A DNA stretch of 64,000 nucleotides. Origin: Aurelia coerulea. Taxonomy: Eukaryota > Cnidaria > Scyphozoa > Semaeostomeae > Ulmaridae. Position 1 is the stretch's first letter. Each line of letters begins with the position of its first letter. Below, piece by piece: positions 47,099 through 58,255 of the stretch. The notes under the pieces were generated by a model, which ran no database searches, was not told where the DNA came from, and was given only the letters and a program-made list of their open reading frames with translations. Position numbers and translations under genes: made by a program. The DNA lies in contig CM076954.1 of assembly GCA_039566865.1 (NCBI GenBank), forward strand, positions 12,486,001 to 12,550,000, in the 5' to 3' direction.

Positions 47099-49522
47099 AT
47101 TACTAAAATCTATCACCCTTTTTGATGTAAAACAAAAAGACGGAACACGGAATGGACCTAGCCACTCAGAGGAAGAAAACTCACCTTCTGTTTCTCAAAT
47201 TAAGGTGAACAGTACATCGTGTGCAATTAACAGTGATAGTGATTCATACTTAAGCCAGTTTGATTTGAGCTCACTGAATGCGGACCAACAAAAACTTGCA
47301 TCAAAACTATTGATAGAAGAATCAGATTCCTTTTCAAAGAACGATGACGACATAGGTTGTGCTGAAGGACTGAAGCTACCTATCAACCTTTCTGATCCCA
47401 AACCTGTGCAAAAAACGTACACGTCCATTCCAAAACCACTCTATCCTGAGGTCAAACAGCATATAGAGGACCTTTTGAATAAGGGATTCATCAAAAGATC
47501 AACATCAAATTATTCTAGCCCTGTAGTATGTGTAAGAAAAAAGGACGGGACTCTCAGATTGTGCGTTGACTACCGTCAATTGAATGAAAAAACCATTCCT
47601 GACAGACATCCCCTTCCTCGTGTAAAAGACACACTACAGAGCTTGGGAGGAAATTCCTGGTTCTCACTATTAGATCAAGGCAAAGCATACCACCAAGGTT
47701 TTGTCCAAGAGACTCACTGCCACTTGACTGCTTTCATCACTCCTTGGGGCCTCTACGAATGGGTTAGGATACCATTTGGCCTTTCCAATGCCCCAGGGGC
47801 GTTCCAGCGATTCATGGAACAATGTCTAGATGGCTTGAGGGATGACATCTGTATTCCGTATCTAGATGACGTTTTAGTTTTCAGTCAAGATTTTGAGTCT
47901 CATCTAGATCATATTCAAACAGTTTTACAACGTTTACGTGCAAATGGTATAAAACTCAAACCAAGGAAGTGTGAGCTGTTTAAAAGTAGTGTTAAATACC
48001 TTGGACATATTGTCTGCAAGGACGGTTACAGGATTGACCCCTCAAACACCAAAGCAATTGATGCCCTAACAGAGAACGAACCAAGAACCGTTGGTGATAT
48101 TCGTAGAGTAGTCGGAATGCTCAACTATTACAGAAAATATATTCCAAACTTTTCTCAAGTTGCAGCACCGTTGTTTGACCTTCTGCAAAAACAACCAGCT
48201 GACAGAAACCCAACAACTCAAGCAAATGTGAGTACACGCAATGCTCAAAAGAAGACTACCAACAAACAGACACCATCGAGTCAGCCAATCAAATGGACAG
48301 AAGTACATCAAGAAATATTGCTGAAGCTAATTAATTGTTTGAAGAGCCCACCCATTTTGGCATATCCAGATTTCAATGCACCTTATGTTTTGCATACTGA
48401 TGCCAGTCAAGCAGGACTTGGGGCTGTGTTATACCAACGACAGCACGGAACTATGCGTGTCATATCATATGCATCCAGGACCCTTTCACCATCAGAGAAG
48501 CGTTATCATTTACATTCGGGCAAATTGGAATTCCTCGCTCTTAAATGGGCAGTTTGTGAAGAATTTAGGGACCTGCTGTATTACGCCCCTTCATTCACAG
48601 CATATTCTGACAACAACCCATTGACATACGTTATGAAATCCGCCAAGCTGAATGCAACCGGACACCGTTGGGTCGCAGAATTAGCAAATTTCAATTTTTC
48701 AGTGAAATACCGCCCAGGGAAACACAACGTTGATGCGGATACATTGTCACGCATGCCCCTCGATATTAATCATTACATGTCAACATGCATCAATGAAACA
48801 AGCAGTGATGACTTCCAAACCACTGTTGCAGCTGTATCAAGTCAGTCGGTAGGAGAAACTGTGTGGGTGTCAGCGTTATCATCCAATGAAAGAAATTTTA
48901 CGATGCAAGAGAGTGAATTGCTGCAACCAGCTAGTGATCTTCGTCTTGATAATATCGATTTGTACCAAGCACAAAGACAAGACTCATTGATATCAAAACT
49001 CATTCGCTTCAAAGAAACTGGTAATAAACCAAGCAGAGACAGACATTGTAATGATCGGAAGATGAAAACATTAATTCGTGAGTGGGATAAGTTACATTTG
49101 GATTCAAATGGTATATTGCGTCGTAAAACGAATGAATATGATCAGATTGTACTGCCACATAAACATCAGCGTCTTGTTTTTCACGAACTACACAACGAGA
49201 TTGGACATCTTGGTTGCGAAAGAGTTTTCCAAAGCAACGCAACGTTTCTATTGGCCAAACATGAGATCTGACATAGAGCTCTATGTAACCAAGTTGTGCC
49301 ACTGTATAAAACAACGCAGACCACACATCCCATCCAAGGCACCATTGATGAACATTATGACCACGCAACCATTTGAGTTAGTGTCAATTGACTTTTTACA
49401 CCTAGAACGAAGTGTAGGAGGGTTTGAGTACATATTAGTGATTATGGACCACTTCACGAGATATGCTCAGGCATACGCTACCAAGAATAAAGCTGCATCT
49501 ACAGTAGCAGATAAGCTTTATG
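47064..49522 (+). pseudogene. pol: reverse transcriptase, RNase H and integrase N-terminus
   Basis: A 735-codon frame (to 49271) carries RT with the first catalytic Asp in [10 protein letters not shown] (residue 204) and YLDD at residues 266-269. RNase H follows with HTDAS (D446), [11 protein letters not shown] (E489), YSDNNPL (D516) and the ADTLSR motif (D559). All catalytic residues are present. Integrase starts with an H-X4-H half of the zinc site. A 1-nt offset at about 49223-49235 moves the reading to another frame, where a CHC pair and the first catalytic Asp (SIDFLHLE) remain. The reading then ends at about 49522 in the tail of the antisense LINE. Integrase positions holding the second Asp and the Glu are absent from this copy. 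Confidence 0.92.
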
Positions 49523-49667
49523 GAATAATCATAATCATAATCATAATCATAAACTTATTTACAGTTGGTTTTGATCTAGTTAACAACAACTAATTAACAC
49601 CAACTATCTATAATATACAATATACAATATAACAAAAAGATAAAAAACCCTAATGAATTATCCTAAA

Positions 49668-52625
49668 TTAAGTGCAAATGTAGCACGTACAGTTATTGCC
49701 ATCCCAGCAACGTATTTCTTTCTTGAATTTCATGAGAGAAGTTGTCAATTTTAGGTCATCACTAAGATTGTTCCACAATAGACTCCCTCTAAAGGATAAG
49801 GAATTTATTCCGTAGCGCTGAGAACTCACTGAGGGGAGCTTGCATAGTTCCTTTGTCCGCAGGTTGTAGGGAACATCTTTTTTAACAAAGAAATTCCACA
49901 TGTACTCTGGATTGAGATGGTTCATTGATTTGTAAATTTCAACCATGAGGTTTTGTAAGTTCTTTTTATGTATTGTCTTTGTCTCAACCCTATCTAGAAG
50001 TTCCTCAAATGTGGATTGATAGTCTCTATATAAAGTTCTCAGTGCACGCTTGTGGGTGCTATTAATTTGATTATTTGCAACTTTGCTACAAAATAGCCAG
50101 ATCAGAGGGCAATAGGAAAAATTCGACATAACCACAGAGTTTAAAAGTAACTTTGATTTTTGCTCTCCTAAATATGGTCTTAACCTTCCAAATGCATGCA
50201 CCTTTTGGTTGACCTTCCTACATAGTTCTTTCACATGCGTTTCAAACTTGAGTGAGTTGTCAATGTTTACCCCCAGAAGTTTTACATGTTCGCTGCATGG
50301 AATCAATTGACCCCTCATGTTAAGGCATAGTTTATTTGTTCCCTTTAGCCCCAAAAACATGATTTGGAATTTTGAAGGATTGGCACTCATGCCGTTGTCA
50401 GTAAACCATTGCATTAATCCCTGTAGGTCACCCTCTAATCTAATCATGACTGCCTCCACAGATATATCACACGCGTAAATTGTCGTGTCATCAGCAAAGT
50501 TACATATCTCCGATTCCAGTTCCATATAAAACAGGTCGTTTATAAAGATGTTGAAAAGTAAGGGTCCAAGAACAGACCCCTGTGGTACACCAATCGATAC
50601 ACGTTGTGGTGAGCTATATGTGGAGCCTATTTTGACCCTTTGTGTTCGGTTTGTCAGGTAACTACAAACTAGTTTTAGAGCATTTTGCTTGAATCCATAT
50701 GCCTCTAACTTTGCAATCAGTAGGTCGTGGGGTATACAATCATATGCTTTTGACAAATCCATCAGGATTGTTCCTACTATACCCGACATATCGAGACACT
50801 TTTTCCAAGTCTCAACGACTCGAAACAGAGCATGCTGTGTGCTATAGCCTTGTCGAAAGCCAGAAAGCAATGAAGACAATATACCTACAAAATACTGATT
50901 TATTTGCTCACTCATGATCCGTTCAAAAATTTTGGACATGGCTGATAGGATACTAATTGGTCTATAATTGACTTTTTGGCATGTATCATCCTTTTTATGG
51001 ATTGCACAAACGTCTGCTTCTTTTAGTTTATCTGGAAAGCAACAGTTGTCCATAGTTGCATTTATGCAATCAGTTAAGTATGGGCAAATCACCTCTTTCG
51101 CCTGCTGTATAATTTTTGTTGGTATATTGCCACTACTTGACTTACTATTATCTAAGGCTTCTATTTTAATCATAACATTTAGCAAATTAACATTACTAAA
51201 TTCAAATTTTTGGTCAATCGGGACTTTACTTTTTATAGCAACAATACTTGGATGGTTTTTATACTTTAATATAGCTATGTCTACCTTTTCGTCCAGACTC
51301 ACATCGATTTCATCGTCCTTGAATGATGGATCTAGGCCAAGAGAGTCTGTGATGTTCACAAAGTGGGAATTTAAGCATTCAGCAATCACTTTATCATCTG
51401 ATATAATCTCACCTTCTTCGATAAGGACGATTTTCTCCCCCATTGGGTTTCCGTTGGAAAACATTGGTTTGACTGTTTTCCAAAATTTTTTGTCATTGTC
51501 AATAGCGTTAATGTCTACAGAATGGTAAAAAGCACGCTTTGCTTTTCTGTTCATACTGACAATCAGATTTCTCTGTTGTTTATATTTCTTACGATCTTCC
51601 TCATTTTCAGATTTATTCGCCTTTTTTTTTAGTCTTGTTCTTGTCATTATCGCTTTTCTCAAATCAGACTTTACGTGGGGCTTATTATTCCCCCTAACCA
51701 CCCTTTGTTTCAAGGGGGCATGTTTCTGCAATACACTCTCGGTGACAGAGTGTAATACTTGGTAGTCAGAAGAAATGGTGTCACGCAGTTTGATATCCAA
51801 GTCTCTTTGGAAATCTTCTGCGCAGAAATTTTTATACTCACGGTATCTGATAGTTCTTGGGGGCAGTTTTACGAAGGTTGATTTTAGTATTGTGTATATC
51901 AGGTGATGATGATCACTGAAGCCTGTTTCAAATGACTGGCTTTTCATGAAGGAATGCTTTTTATTTGTGAGTATGAGATCAATGGATCGCCCTCTGGAAG
52001 TCTTAAAACATGTTGGCCCCTTCAGAAGGCTAAATAAGTTACAGGTATTAATCAAAGGACTCATTGCCCTATCACTTACTTCCATATTGAAGTCACCAAT
52101 AAGTAAGACATTTTCACGTGAGGGAGCATATCCATCGATAATCCTGCACACGTTATCAACAAAATAACGTGGATCTTGTGTGGGGCTCCTGTATAGCGGT
52201 ATCAATAGCCATTTCTGTTTTCTAATATTGATTTCAATAGGAATAGCCTGAATATCCTTAGGTATCTCAAGACCCTCTATCTTCTTACACAGAATATCCT
52301 CTCTTGCGTATACCAGAAGTCCTCCACTGTTCCTAGTAATGTCTAATCTAATCGGTGCTTTAAAACCATTTATTTTAAACTGACCGCTCGGAAAAGATGA
52401 ATCAAGTTTTGTCTCTGCAATAATTAAGACATCAAGCTTGTCTCTTATCATCTGAGAAAAATGCTCGAATTTGTTCCTTATAGAGTTGATGTTTATGTAG
52501 CCTACTATAACATTTTTTGGGTATTTTAGTCTGAGCATTTTCATCTCTTCAAAGCAATCAGTATTTGTGTCCATATTGGTTACAGGTTGGGGTATTTTGA
52601 ACATGGTTATGAAATACTTCTTCAT
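49668..52625 (-). CDS. LINE F ORF2: endonuclease-reverse transcriptase
   Basis: An uninterrupted 985-residue ORF with ATG at 52625. The APE-like endonuclease comes first: NINSIRNKF, AETKLD (E71), GDFN (D178, N180) and SDHH (237-240), the catalytic set for nicking target DNA. A Lys/Arg-rich linker follows. RT has NYRPISIL, MDLSKAYD (D623), GVPQGSVLGPLLF and FADD (710-713). A C-terminal domain of about 250 residues ends in a Cys-containing stretch. All catalytic residues are present, so the enzyme could be active if transcribed. Its own 5' end is lost and it lies antisense in an LTR element. Copies of its tail at 28104-28497 and a degenerate relative at 20130-21690 show the family has been repeatedly active here. 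CR1/L2-like clade is the best fit. Confidence 0.93.
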   Translation of the reverse strand: MKKYFITMFKIPQPVTNMDTNTDCFEEMKMLRLKYPKNVIVGYININSIRNKFEHFSQMIRDKLDVLIIAETKLDSSFPSGQFKINGFKAPIRLDITRNSGGLLVYAREDILCKKIEGLEIPKDIQAIPIEINIRKQKWLLIPLYRSPTQDPRYFVDNVCRIIDGYAPSRENVLLIGDFNMEVSDRAMSPLINTCNLFSLLKGPTCFKTSRGRSIDLILTNKKHSFMKSQSFETGFSDHHHLIYTILKSTFVKLPPRTIRYREYKNFCAEDFQRDLDIKLRDTISSDYQVLHSVTESVLQKHAPLKQRVVRGNNKPHVKSDLRKAIMTRTRLKKKANKSENEEDRKKYKQQRNLIVSMNRKAKRAFYHSVDINAIDNDKKFWKTVKPMFSNGNPMGEKIVLIEEGEIISDDKVIAECLNSHFVNITDSLGLDPSFKDDEIDVSLDEKVDIAILKYKNHPSIVAIKSKVPIDQKFEFSNVNLLNVMIKIEALDNSKSSSGNIPTKIIQQAKEVICPYLTDCINATMDNCCFPDKLKEADVCAIHKKDDTCQKVNYRPISILSAMSKIFERIMSEQINQYFVGILSSLLSGFRQGYSTQHALFRVVETWKKCLDMSGIVGTILMDLSKAYDCIPHDLLIAKLEAYGFKQNALKLVCSYLTNRTQRVKIGSTYSSPQRVSIGVPQGSVLGPLLFNIFINDLFYMELESEICNFADDTTIYACDISVEAVMIRLEGDLQGLMQWFTDNGMSANPSKFQIMFLGLKGTNKLCLNMRGQLIPCSEHVKLLGVNIDNSLKFETHVKELCRKVNQKVHAFGRLRPYLGEQKSKLLLNSVVMSNFSYCPLIWLFCSKVANNQINSTHKRALRTLYRDYQSTFEELLDRVETKTIHKKNLQNLMVEIYKSMNHLNPEYMWNFFVKKDVPYNLRTKELCKLPSVSSQRYGINSLSFRGSLLWNNLSDDLKLTTSLMKFKKEIRCWDGNNCTCYICT

Positions 52626-52644
52626 TTAGGATGACACACTGTGT

Positions 52645-53335
52645 TCAAATGTTATCTAAAAAATTTACGAAGTTGCGTGCAAGGGTAGAGTCACCTTTTT
52701 TATTTAGATGCAATTTACGTGCACTCAAGCAGGAAATGTCAACATTACTATTGTCAATTATCGGGATACCTTGTTCTTTAGCTAGCTTCTTGAAAGATCT
52801 GTTTAATTCATTAACTTTATTACTCATACCTTCTTGGTCTCTTCTCATCGTGAGTGATGACAGAGCGATGGTCGTGTGCGGAGATTCATCTTTCGCCTCC
52901 GAGATAATTTCCTTGATTGTTTCTATCGTGTCGATAGCATCTTTTTTCGTCAAATCGTTGGTTCCACAGTGTACCAGAACACAGTCAGGTTTTCTGCGAA
53001 TGATTGGTCGAATGTGGTCTTTAATATCCTGACTTGTTGCTCCACTGTGAGCGCGTATCTTCACATTATGTCGTCTTCTCAATCCTTGTTCACTCAAGCC
53101 ATTTAAGATAGAGTCTCCGATAATCACAACATTTTTCCGCTCATTGTGCTTTGCATCATCCTTCTTACTTTCTTTTTCTCTCTTCCCTTGGCTGTTCTCT
53201 GCCACTGTAGTGGTTTCTTTCTCTTGCGTTCTTGTTTGTTTATTTGGATCTTCGATCGCCCTATTGTTTCGCTTTGAATCAGGATTTTTTGGTGGTTCTT
53301 TCAATCTATTGTTGTCGATATTGTTGTCGACAACA
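52645..53335 (-). CDS. LINE F ORF1: SGNH hydrolase-like protein, 5' truncated
   Basis: The minus-strand frame has about 229 LINE-derived residues. The first 20 or so residues of the wider open frame come from the LTR element across the junction. A Lys/Glu-rich, probably disordered N-terminal part precedes an esterase-like domain with the SGNH blocks: IIGDSILNG (nucleophile Ser), a GATSQDI segment (Gly), HCGTNDL (Asn), and a C-terminal HLNKKGD (His). ORF1 proteins with such esterase domains are known for CR1 and some L2 elements, where they are thought to act on lipids or RNP assembly; the real role is unsettled. The missing N-terminus means a defective ORF1. Confidence 0.85.
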
Positions 53336-54296
53336 ATATCCCGAGTATGTTCGCAAATGGAAGAAAGCAATGACTGAAGCATATGAAATTGCATCAAAGA
53401 GATCCAACAATTCTAACGTTCAGAGCAAGAATCTTTATGACAAACGCGTACGAACAACTGTATTGGAACCCGGAGACAGAGTCCTGGTTAGGAATTTAAG
53501 TGAACGGGGAGGACCTGGAAAATTGAGATCTTTCTGGGAACGAAACATCCATAAAGTGATCAAACGTGTGGGTGAGGATAGTCCAGTATACCAGGTAATT
53601 TCAGAACGTGATCCATCGTCAAAGATACGTACACTTCACAGAAACCTGTTATTACCGTGCGATGAACTGCCGTTGGAAGACCTCACACAAAATGATCAGA
53701 AGCAACAAAGAAAAAAGAAAGAAACCGCAGGAAGAACAGATCAGGTCAAACCTCAACAATCAGATGATTCAGATAGCGAAGAGGAAATCTTTGCATGTGT
53801 AAGACCAAAAACATCAGAGTGGAAACTAGCAAGACCCCCTACGCCACACCCAGTGCGCGGAACTGTCAGTGACTATGCCGAGGTCGTAAATGACACACCA
53901 TCACAGGATTGTATGGAACACGTAGAATCGTTACAAAATAGTGATATTGAAAGAGACACCGAACAGGATTTCGGATATGCTCGAAGCAACGGAAGAAATT
54001 ATGATACAACTCGTCCTGAACAGACAAGATTATCGCCAGCATCTAGTTTATCTGCAGACTCGCCAGTCTTGCAAGAATCGCTTGCTTCACCACCCGCAGC
54101 ATCAACACCAGACGAATACGTTCGACCACGTCGATTACGCCAACCACCAGCGTATTTACAGTATCCAAGCTTTGGAAATCCAATTTCGTACCCAATATCT
54201 AACAATATGATTCAAGCACGATGTGGACAGCCTTTGTTTTGTCACAACACGCCTTTTGCTGCTCATCAAATACCGGCGTGGCATAAGATTCGTTAA
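53336..54296 (+). pseudogene. LTR element integrase C-terminus and acidic tail
   Basis: The frame resumes after the LINE with a helical stretch (PEYVRKWKKAMTEAYEIA) that normally precedes the integrase C-terminal domain. A GPY/F-like module follows (PGDRVLVRN, GPGKLRSFWE, HRNLLLP), then a tail of about 200 residues rich in Asp, Glu, Gln and Pro, ending at TAA 54294-54296. The C-terminal domain contributes to DNA binding and target choice in gypsy integrases. The catalytic core between this and 49522 is missing. 54297-54817 is untranslated sequence up to the 3' LTR. Confidence 0.85.
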
Positions 54297-54804
54297 GATG
54301 TGTGACTTTTAAAAACTCCTAAGAGACCATTTGATTCAAACTATTTATACTTATCAATCGTTTCATGTTTTCATCGTTGTGCCTGTGGACACCTGATATC
54401 GTTATCGTTACAATTAAAGGAACTATTATCAAGCAGATTACATTTCACCTCGTTTAGAGTGTACTAGCTCTAACAATTTAGCCGAGCACGTGACTTGTGT
54501 TCTTGATCGTATAAACTATTGTACTTATTCGTTCGTCGTGATATGGATCGTGCACAGAGCTGACGACGTTGCGAGAGAGAACATTTCATTTAAAAGTCTT
54601 TCGTCACAAAAGTTTCGATTGGAAACGGTACCACCAAATCGTTACTTGGAAGACAGTAGAAAATGAATGTTGTGGACTTTTTATCGTGTTGAAAAGAACA
54701 GTCGGAGTACTTAGGAGAATATGAAGAAAACTATTCTTGGAGCTGAAAGAGACAAAGAACTTTGCAAGAACTTATTATTTCGAGTTCCATTGAACTCTCA
54801 TTTT

Positions 54805-54817
54805 AACGGGGGGAGAG
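54805..54817 (+). promoter_or_regulatory. Polypurine tract
   Basis: AACGGGGGGAGAG directly precedes the 3' LTR. A purine run here is the expected plus-strand primer of LTR elements. Confidence 0.85.
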
Positions 54818-55093
54818 TGTGAGGAGCTGGACTGAATTGAATTGTTGTTATTGTTTATTGAACTAAAATAGCGGACGCTGTATGTCATGCTTCTCATGAC
54901 CTAACGTTTTATTGTTTACGTGAGCGGAAGAACTTAGGATGCAGTGTGCGTGTGTGAACTTGCAGAGTGAACGACGTGTGGAGATCTTTTTAGTCTCGCT
55001 TTGTGAACAAGTTTTGGTTATTTTATCATGACCTATCGCAACCACTCGCAATGTTTAACTCGAAATGTCCTCAAATGTTAAATGGGCCTAACA
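54818..55093 (+). repeat. 3' LTR (276 bp)
   Basis: Same start and end as the 5' LTR, with no difference found by eye over 276 bp. It is followed by the CTTA duplication. Confidence 0.97.
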
Positions 55094-55097
55094 CTTA

Positions 55098-55484
55098 CAT
55101 GAAACATGATGACACTTGCATGCATCAGCACATTTTTGACATCTTGGGAGAATGGAATCCCTCTAAACAGCCTTTCTACTAGAGGGAAGAATTTTTCATC
55201 CTCCGAAGAGAATAGCACATGCTAAAGCGTCTCCAAGTCATTGTTGTAAAGTAGCAATATTGAAGAAATTTGCTCGCGATTTTAGCACGCTTTTAATGGT
55301 TTCTCAAAGGGCCTTTCTCGGGAATACCCCTTGTAAAAAATGAACGGAGTGACAGATTTTAGCCAGGAAGAATCTTTACATGCTTAAACATGTTGGTTAT
55401 TCATTGAGATATTGCAAAATATCATTGCTTATAGTATATTTAGAGATCAGTAGCCTGTCAAATGGCGGTCTCACTCACCCGGTA
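55098..55484. repeat. Dispersed repeat R1 copy
   Basis: It matches 34321-34703 in order (CATCTTGGG-GAATGGAATCCCTCT; CCTTGTAAAA; ATATTGCAAAATATCATT) and ends CACTCACCCGGTA. 55485-56713 shows no recognisable gene. Confidence 0.7.
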
Positions 55485-56713
55485 AAATGACAAAATCTTA
55501 CCTTTACAAATATTGTCTAGCCTTGAACTATGCTGAATTGGTGCTGCGGGTAGAAAATAAAAATTTCAGACCAATCCATAAAAAGATCATTAGTATTTGT
55601 CAAGTTACAGTTTGGCAATAACCTATTGGGTTTGGGGTTTGTTAATAATTCGTAGATAACTTGTCGATCACACTGTTTCTTTGTGAGAAACTTTTGCGGG
55701 CAAAAGCATTTGCGGTTCAAAGAAATAATGAATTGTTTGGAAGTAGGTTTTATAGCTTGATCAAATCAAGACATGTCAGCAAAATAAACTTTAAGCGAAT
55801 TCGCTCTTTAGAGACAGAAAAAGCCATGCTGGGTGCACCCAGAAGAGTTTCATGCGTTAAAAACATAGCAAAACGGAGACCATTTGGCAAATTGAAATGA
55901 ATCAAAGTTTGGTTCCTATTTGAAAGTCAAAAGTATTTTCATGATGTCGTCCTGTTGCTCTGGGCATTGGAAATGTAGGTAAAATTAATTCATGAATATC
56001 CTCTTACTTTGAATTACATAAAAGAGGATCTAAAAACCCTCGATCAAGTCATAAAGATTCGCCTCGTTCAAATAATTTTCATTTCTCTCAGGAGTTTTGA
56101 GACTGTAATCACCAAAAAATTGAACCTAGATTTGAATCAACTCTAAAATCTGGTCATATTCTTTTTCCATCCAGAATTCGATTAGCCTGCGCACAAAAGT
56201 AATTCCTCTTCACTCTGTCTTGTTTGTGCTTGTATTGTGCGGCCGAAAAGGAATCCCGCATGAATCCCGCAATTAGATAAAGAAAAGAATTACCTTTCAT
56301 TTAAAAGCAAAAAAGCTGAAATCGGACAAAGACAAGATGACCTTTTGGTGTTTTGAAACTGACCTAATTTGACAGTTGCACCGGAAATGTCAGTGCAAAC
56401 AACAATGTCAAATTTAGGTCAACTTCAAAAATAAATTTATCCGCTCTCATTTGTCCGATTTTAAAACTGTTTGTTTCATGTTAATTCAACAGGATGTCCA
56501 CATTCGAGAATTCATCTTTTGCCATTTAATCCCTAATTTTCGTATTCTGGATTACTGTAGTAAGGAAAGCTTTCTGCTCTGCTATGCTCATAGTTTTGAC
56601 TATGTTGCTATTGCCAGGCACTTTAACGAAGTATAAGCAAAAAAGAGCGGGAGCTAAGTTAAATTTGATCACATGACTCATCTTTGTGAGCTTCAAAATA
56701 AGGCTGGTCATAC

Positions 56714-57055
56714 CTGTACTGTAATTCCCAACTGTGTAGTTAAATTTGAAGCTTTCTCCATAAAGATATGTCATAAACAGAATGTCAATTTGTGACGTTT
56801 CATTGAATGGCTCGTACATTGTTTCGATATCTGCAAATGTCTCTTCACCATTCACGTATAGCCTGCCATTGCTTGAAGACAGGTCATGAAGTTGAAACTT
56901 AAACTCAGCATAGTCATCGTAAGGCCTTGTTATTATCCATCTGCAATATCCTTCAGTTGGACAATTGTCAACCAAGATCTCAATCGTTGCTGTTGGGCTG
57001 GTGAGAGTTCTGCCACATGGAATGCAGCCAGGATACACCGAGGTATGCACCTCAT
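56714..57055 (-). CDS. CUB-like domain exon
   Basis: A 342-bp minus-strand exon, bounded by acceptor CTAAAG (before 57055) and donor GTATGA (after 56714). It encodes 114 residues, the normal length of a CUB domain in a single exon. It shows CGRTLTSPTATIEI at the start, a CPTEGYCRWIITRP core (the Cys-x-W segment of CUB domains), alternating beta-strand hydrophobics, and three N-X-S/T sites near its end. The Ca-binding acidic motif of some CUBs is only weakly represented, so metal binding is uncertain. Both ends are phase 1. It sits between the fibrinogen exon and the TSP1-like exons, and the strand, phase and extracellular nature all agree with one mosaic gene. Confidence 0.78.
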
Positions 57056-57558
57056 CTTTAGAAAGAGAACAGTGAAGTTAAGAAATTCTGTTTCCAAACA
57101 TTGTTAACATGCAACTGTTTGAAGTCTTCTCCAACTGCTGTGTCGACTGAAGTAAGTGGGCCACGGGTGGGGAGGCATCAATAGTAATAGTATCTGGGAA
57201 TGTGCCACCCTCAAATGCTTACTTTTTCGAGCTTTTTCAAGGGCATCTGCAGTTTGGTCTATCGTCAGCCAATTTTGGTCATTTTTGTTTAAAAATACCA
57301 AGAAATAAATCTTACCATGGATATCACATTCACAAAAATTGGTGTAACTAACGGTAGCATTTTGCAAATGCTGCCGAAGCACCCCTACCCTACCTGATAT
57401 TTGGCAGAGAACCCCCTCACCCACTTGTGAACTGGTCGTGATTGTGAATTTGGTTTCCAGTCACCAGAACCAAGCCATGTTTCAAAAAAGAAGAAATCAC
57501 TTGAATTGACAGCCTGATAACGCGACCAGCTACGTCAGCTGAAAGATACATTTCTAAA

Positions 57559-58255
57559 CCCTATTCCAACCGAGCGGGGGCAAAAATGCCCCCACCCAAA
57601 CTTTTGACTATAAAACAGAGAGTAAAGAGGATAGTGCGCTGCAATATCAATGAATTTTCCTAATTTTTAATTGGCAATTAGATTTTTGGCTTTTCATTGT
57701 AATAATCTAAGTCATGTGACTAGGGGATGCCCATATTTGGAGAGTGGTCAGAAAAATCACAAACGCAATTATAATTTCTTTGTTTTAACTTTGGTTAAGC
57801 TCTGCTTGGTACCAAACGATTGCCCTTACATTATCTATATTTGCTGAAATCAGCAAATTATAGAATCAATGACGTCATTCAAATTGATGATGTCATATTT
57901 CTAACAAAGAAGGACAATATTGCAAAATGTTGATATAAATCGATGGACAATCATATTTTCTTCATTTCCAAGTAGTTTACTGAGGTATCGATTTATTTTA
58001 TCTGAAATAATTAGCATTAGTTGTCTTTTCAGTACTGATATGTGACATGGTCTTATTATTTGGTTGCTTGGCAAGAAACCACGTGACAAATTAGTGCTAG
58101 ATTCTATAATTAGACTCCTAATAGATGTAATTACTATTGTACGAAGTTAAAATGGGATAATAATTATGGTTTTGGGTTTTGGAAATAACTAAGGGGAAAT
58201 ATTTTCTGCACTCCCCGGGCAGAGCTCTAACCCAAAGAGCTCGGGTGGAATAGGG
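57559..58255. mobile_element. piggyBac-like MITE (second copy)
   Basis: The ends CCCTATTCCAACCGAGC and GCTCGGGTGGAATAGGG are inverted. The right flank is TTAA and the left flank TAAA. The left inner part (GGCAAAAATGCCCCC, then AACTTTTGACTATAAAACAG) matches the right end of the 7701-8429 element in opposite orientation. Confidence 0.83.

Larger units (their letters stand above)
49523..53335 (-). mobile_element. LINE F: CR1-like element with SGNH-type ORF1 and intact ORF2, antisense in the LTR element
   Basis: A 3.8-kb non-LTR retrotransposon. Its 3' tail (GATTAT)n reads as (ATAATC)n at about 49523-49552, and its 5' end near 53335 truncates ORF1. No target duplication is visible; instead a stretch of integrase is missing at the junction. 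ORF1 and ORF2 are separated by 19 nt. Confidence 0.9.
43914..55093 (+). mobile_element. Ty3/gypsy-type LTR retrotransposon with MYND-retropepsin, interrupted by two LINEs
   Basis: An 11.2-kb element bounded by 276-bp LTRs and a CTTA target duplication (43910-43913 and 55094-55097). Internal order: primer site, gag (capsid plus zinc knuckle), -1 shift signal, MYND finger, retropepsin, RT, RNase H, integrase N-terminus, [LINE], integrase C-terminus with GPY/F-like module, acidic tail, polypurine tract. No env-like ORF is seen. Order RT-RNaseH-IN and the YLDD box place it in the Ty3/gypsy group. It lies in the presumed intron between the CUB and TSP1-like exons, antisense to that gene. It is inactivated by frameshifts, a LINE fragment in gag, and loss of the integrase core. 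Confidence 0.95.

Noticed and set aside
57316..57393. Possible 78-bp minus-strand exon with phase 1 at both ends, near the CUB exon
   Set aside because: The acceptor lacks a pyrimidine tract, the peptide matches nothing, and so short a frame can fit by chance.
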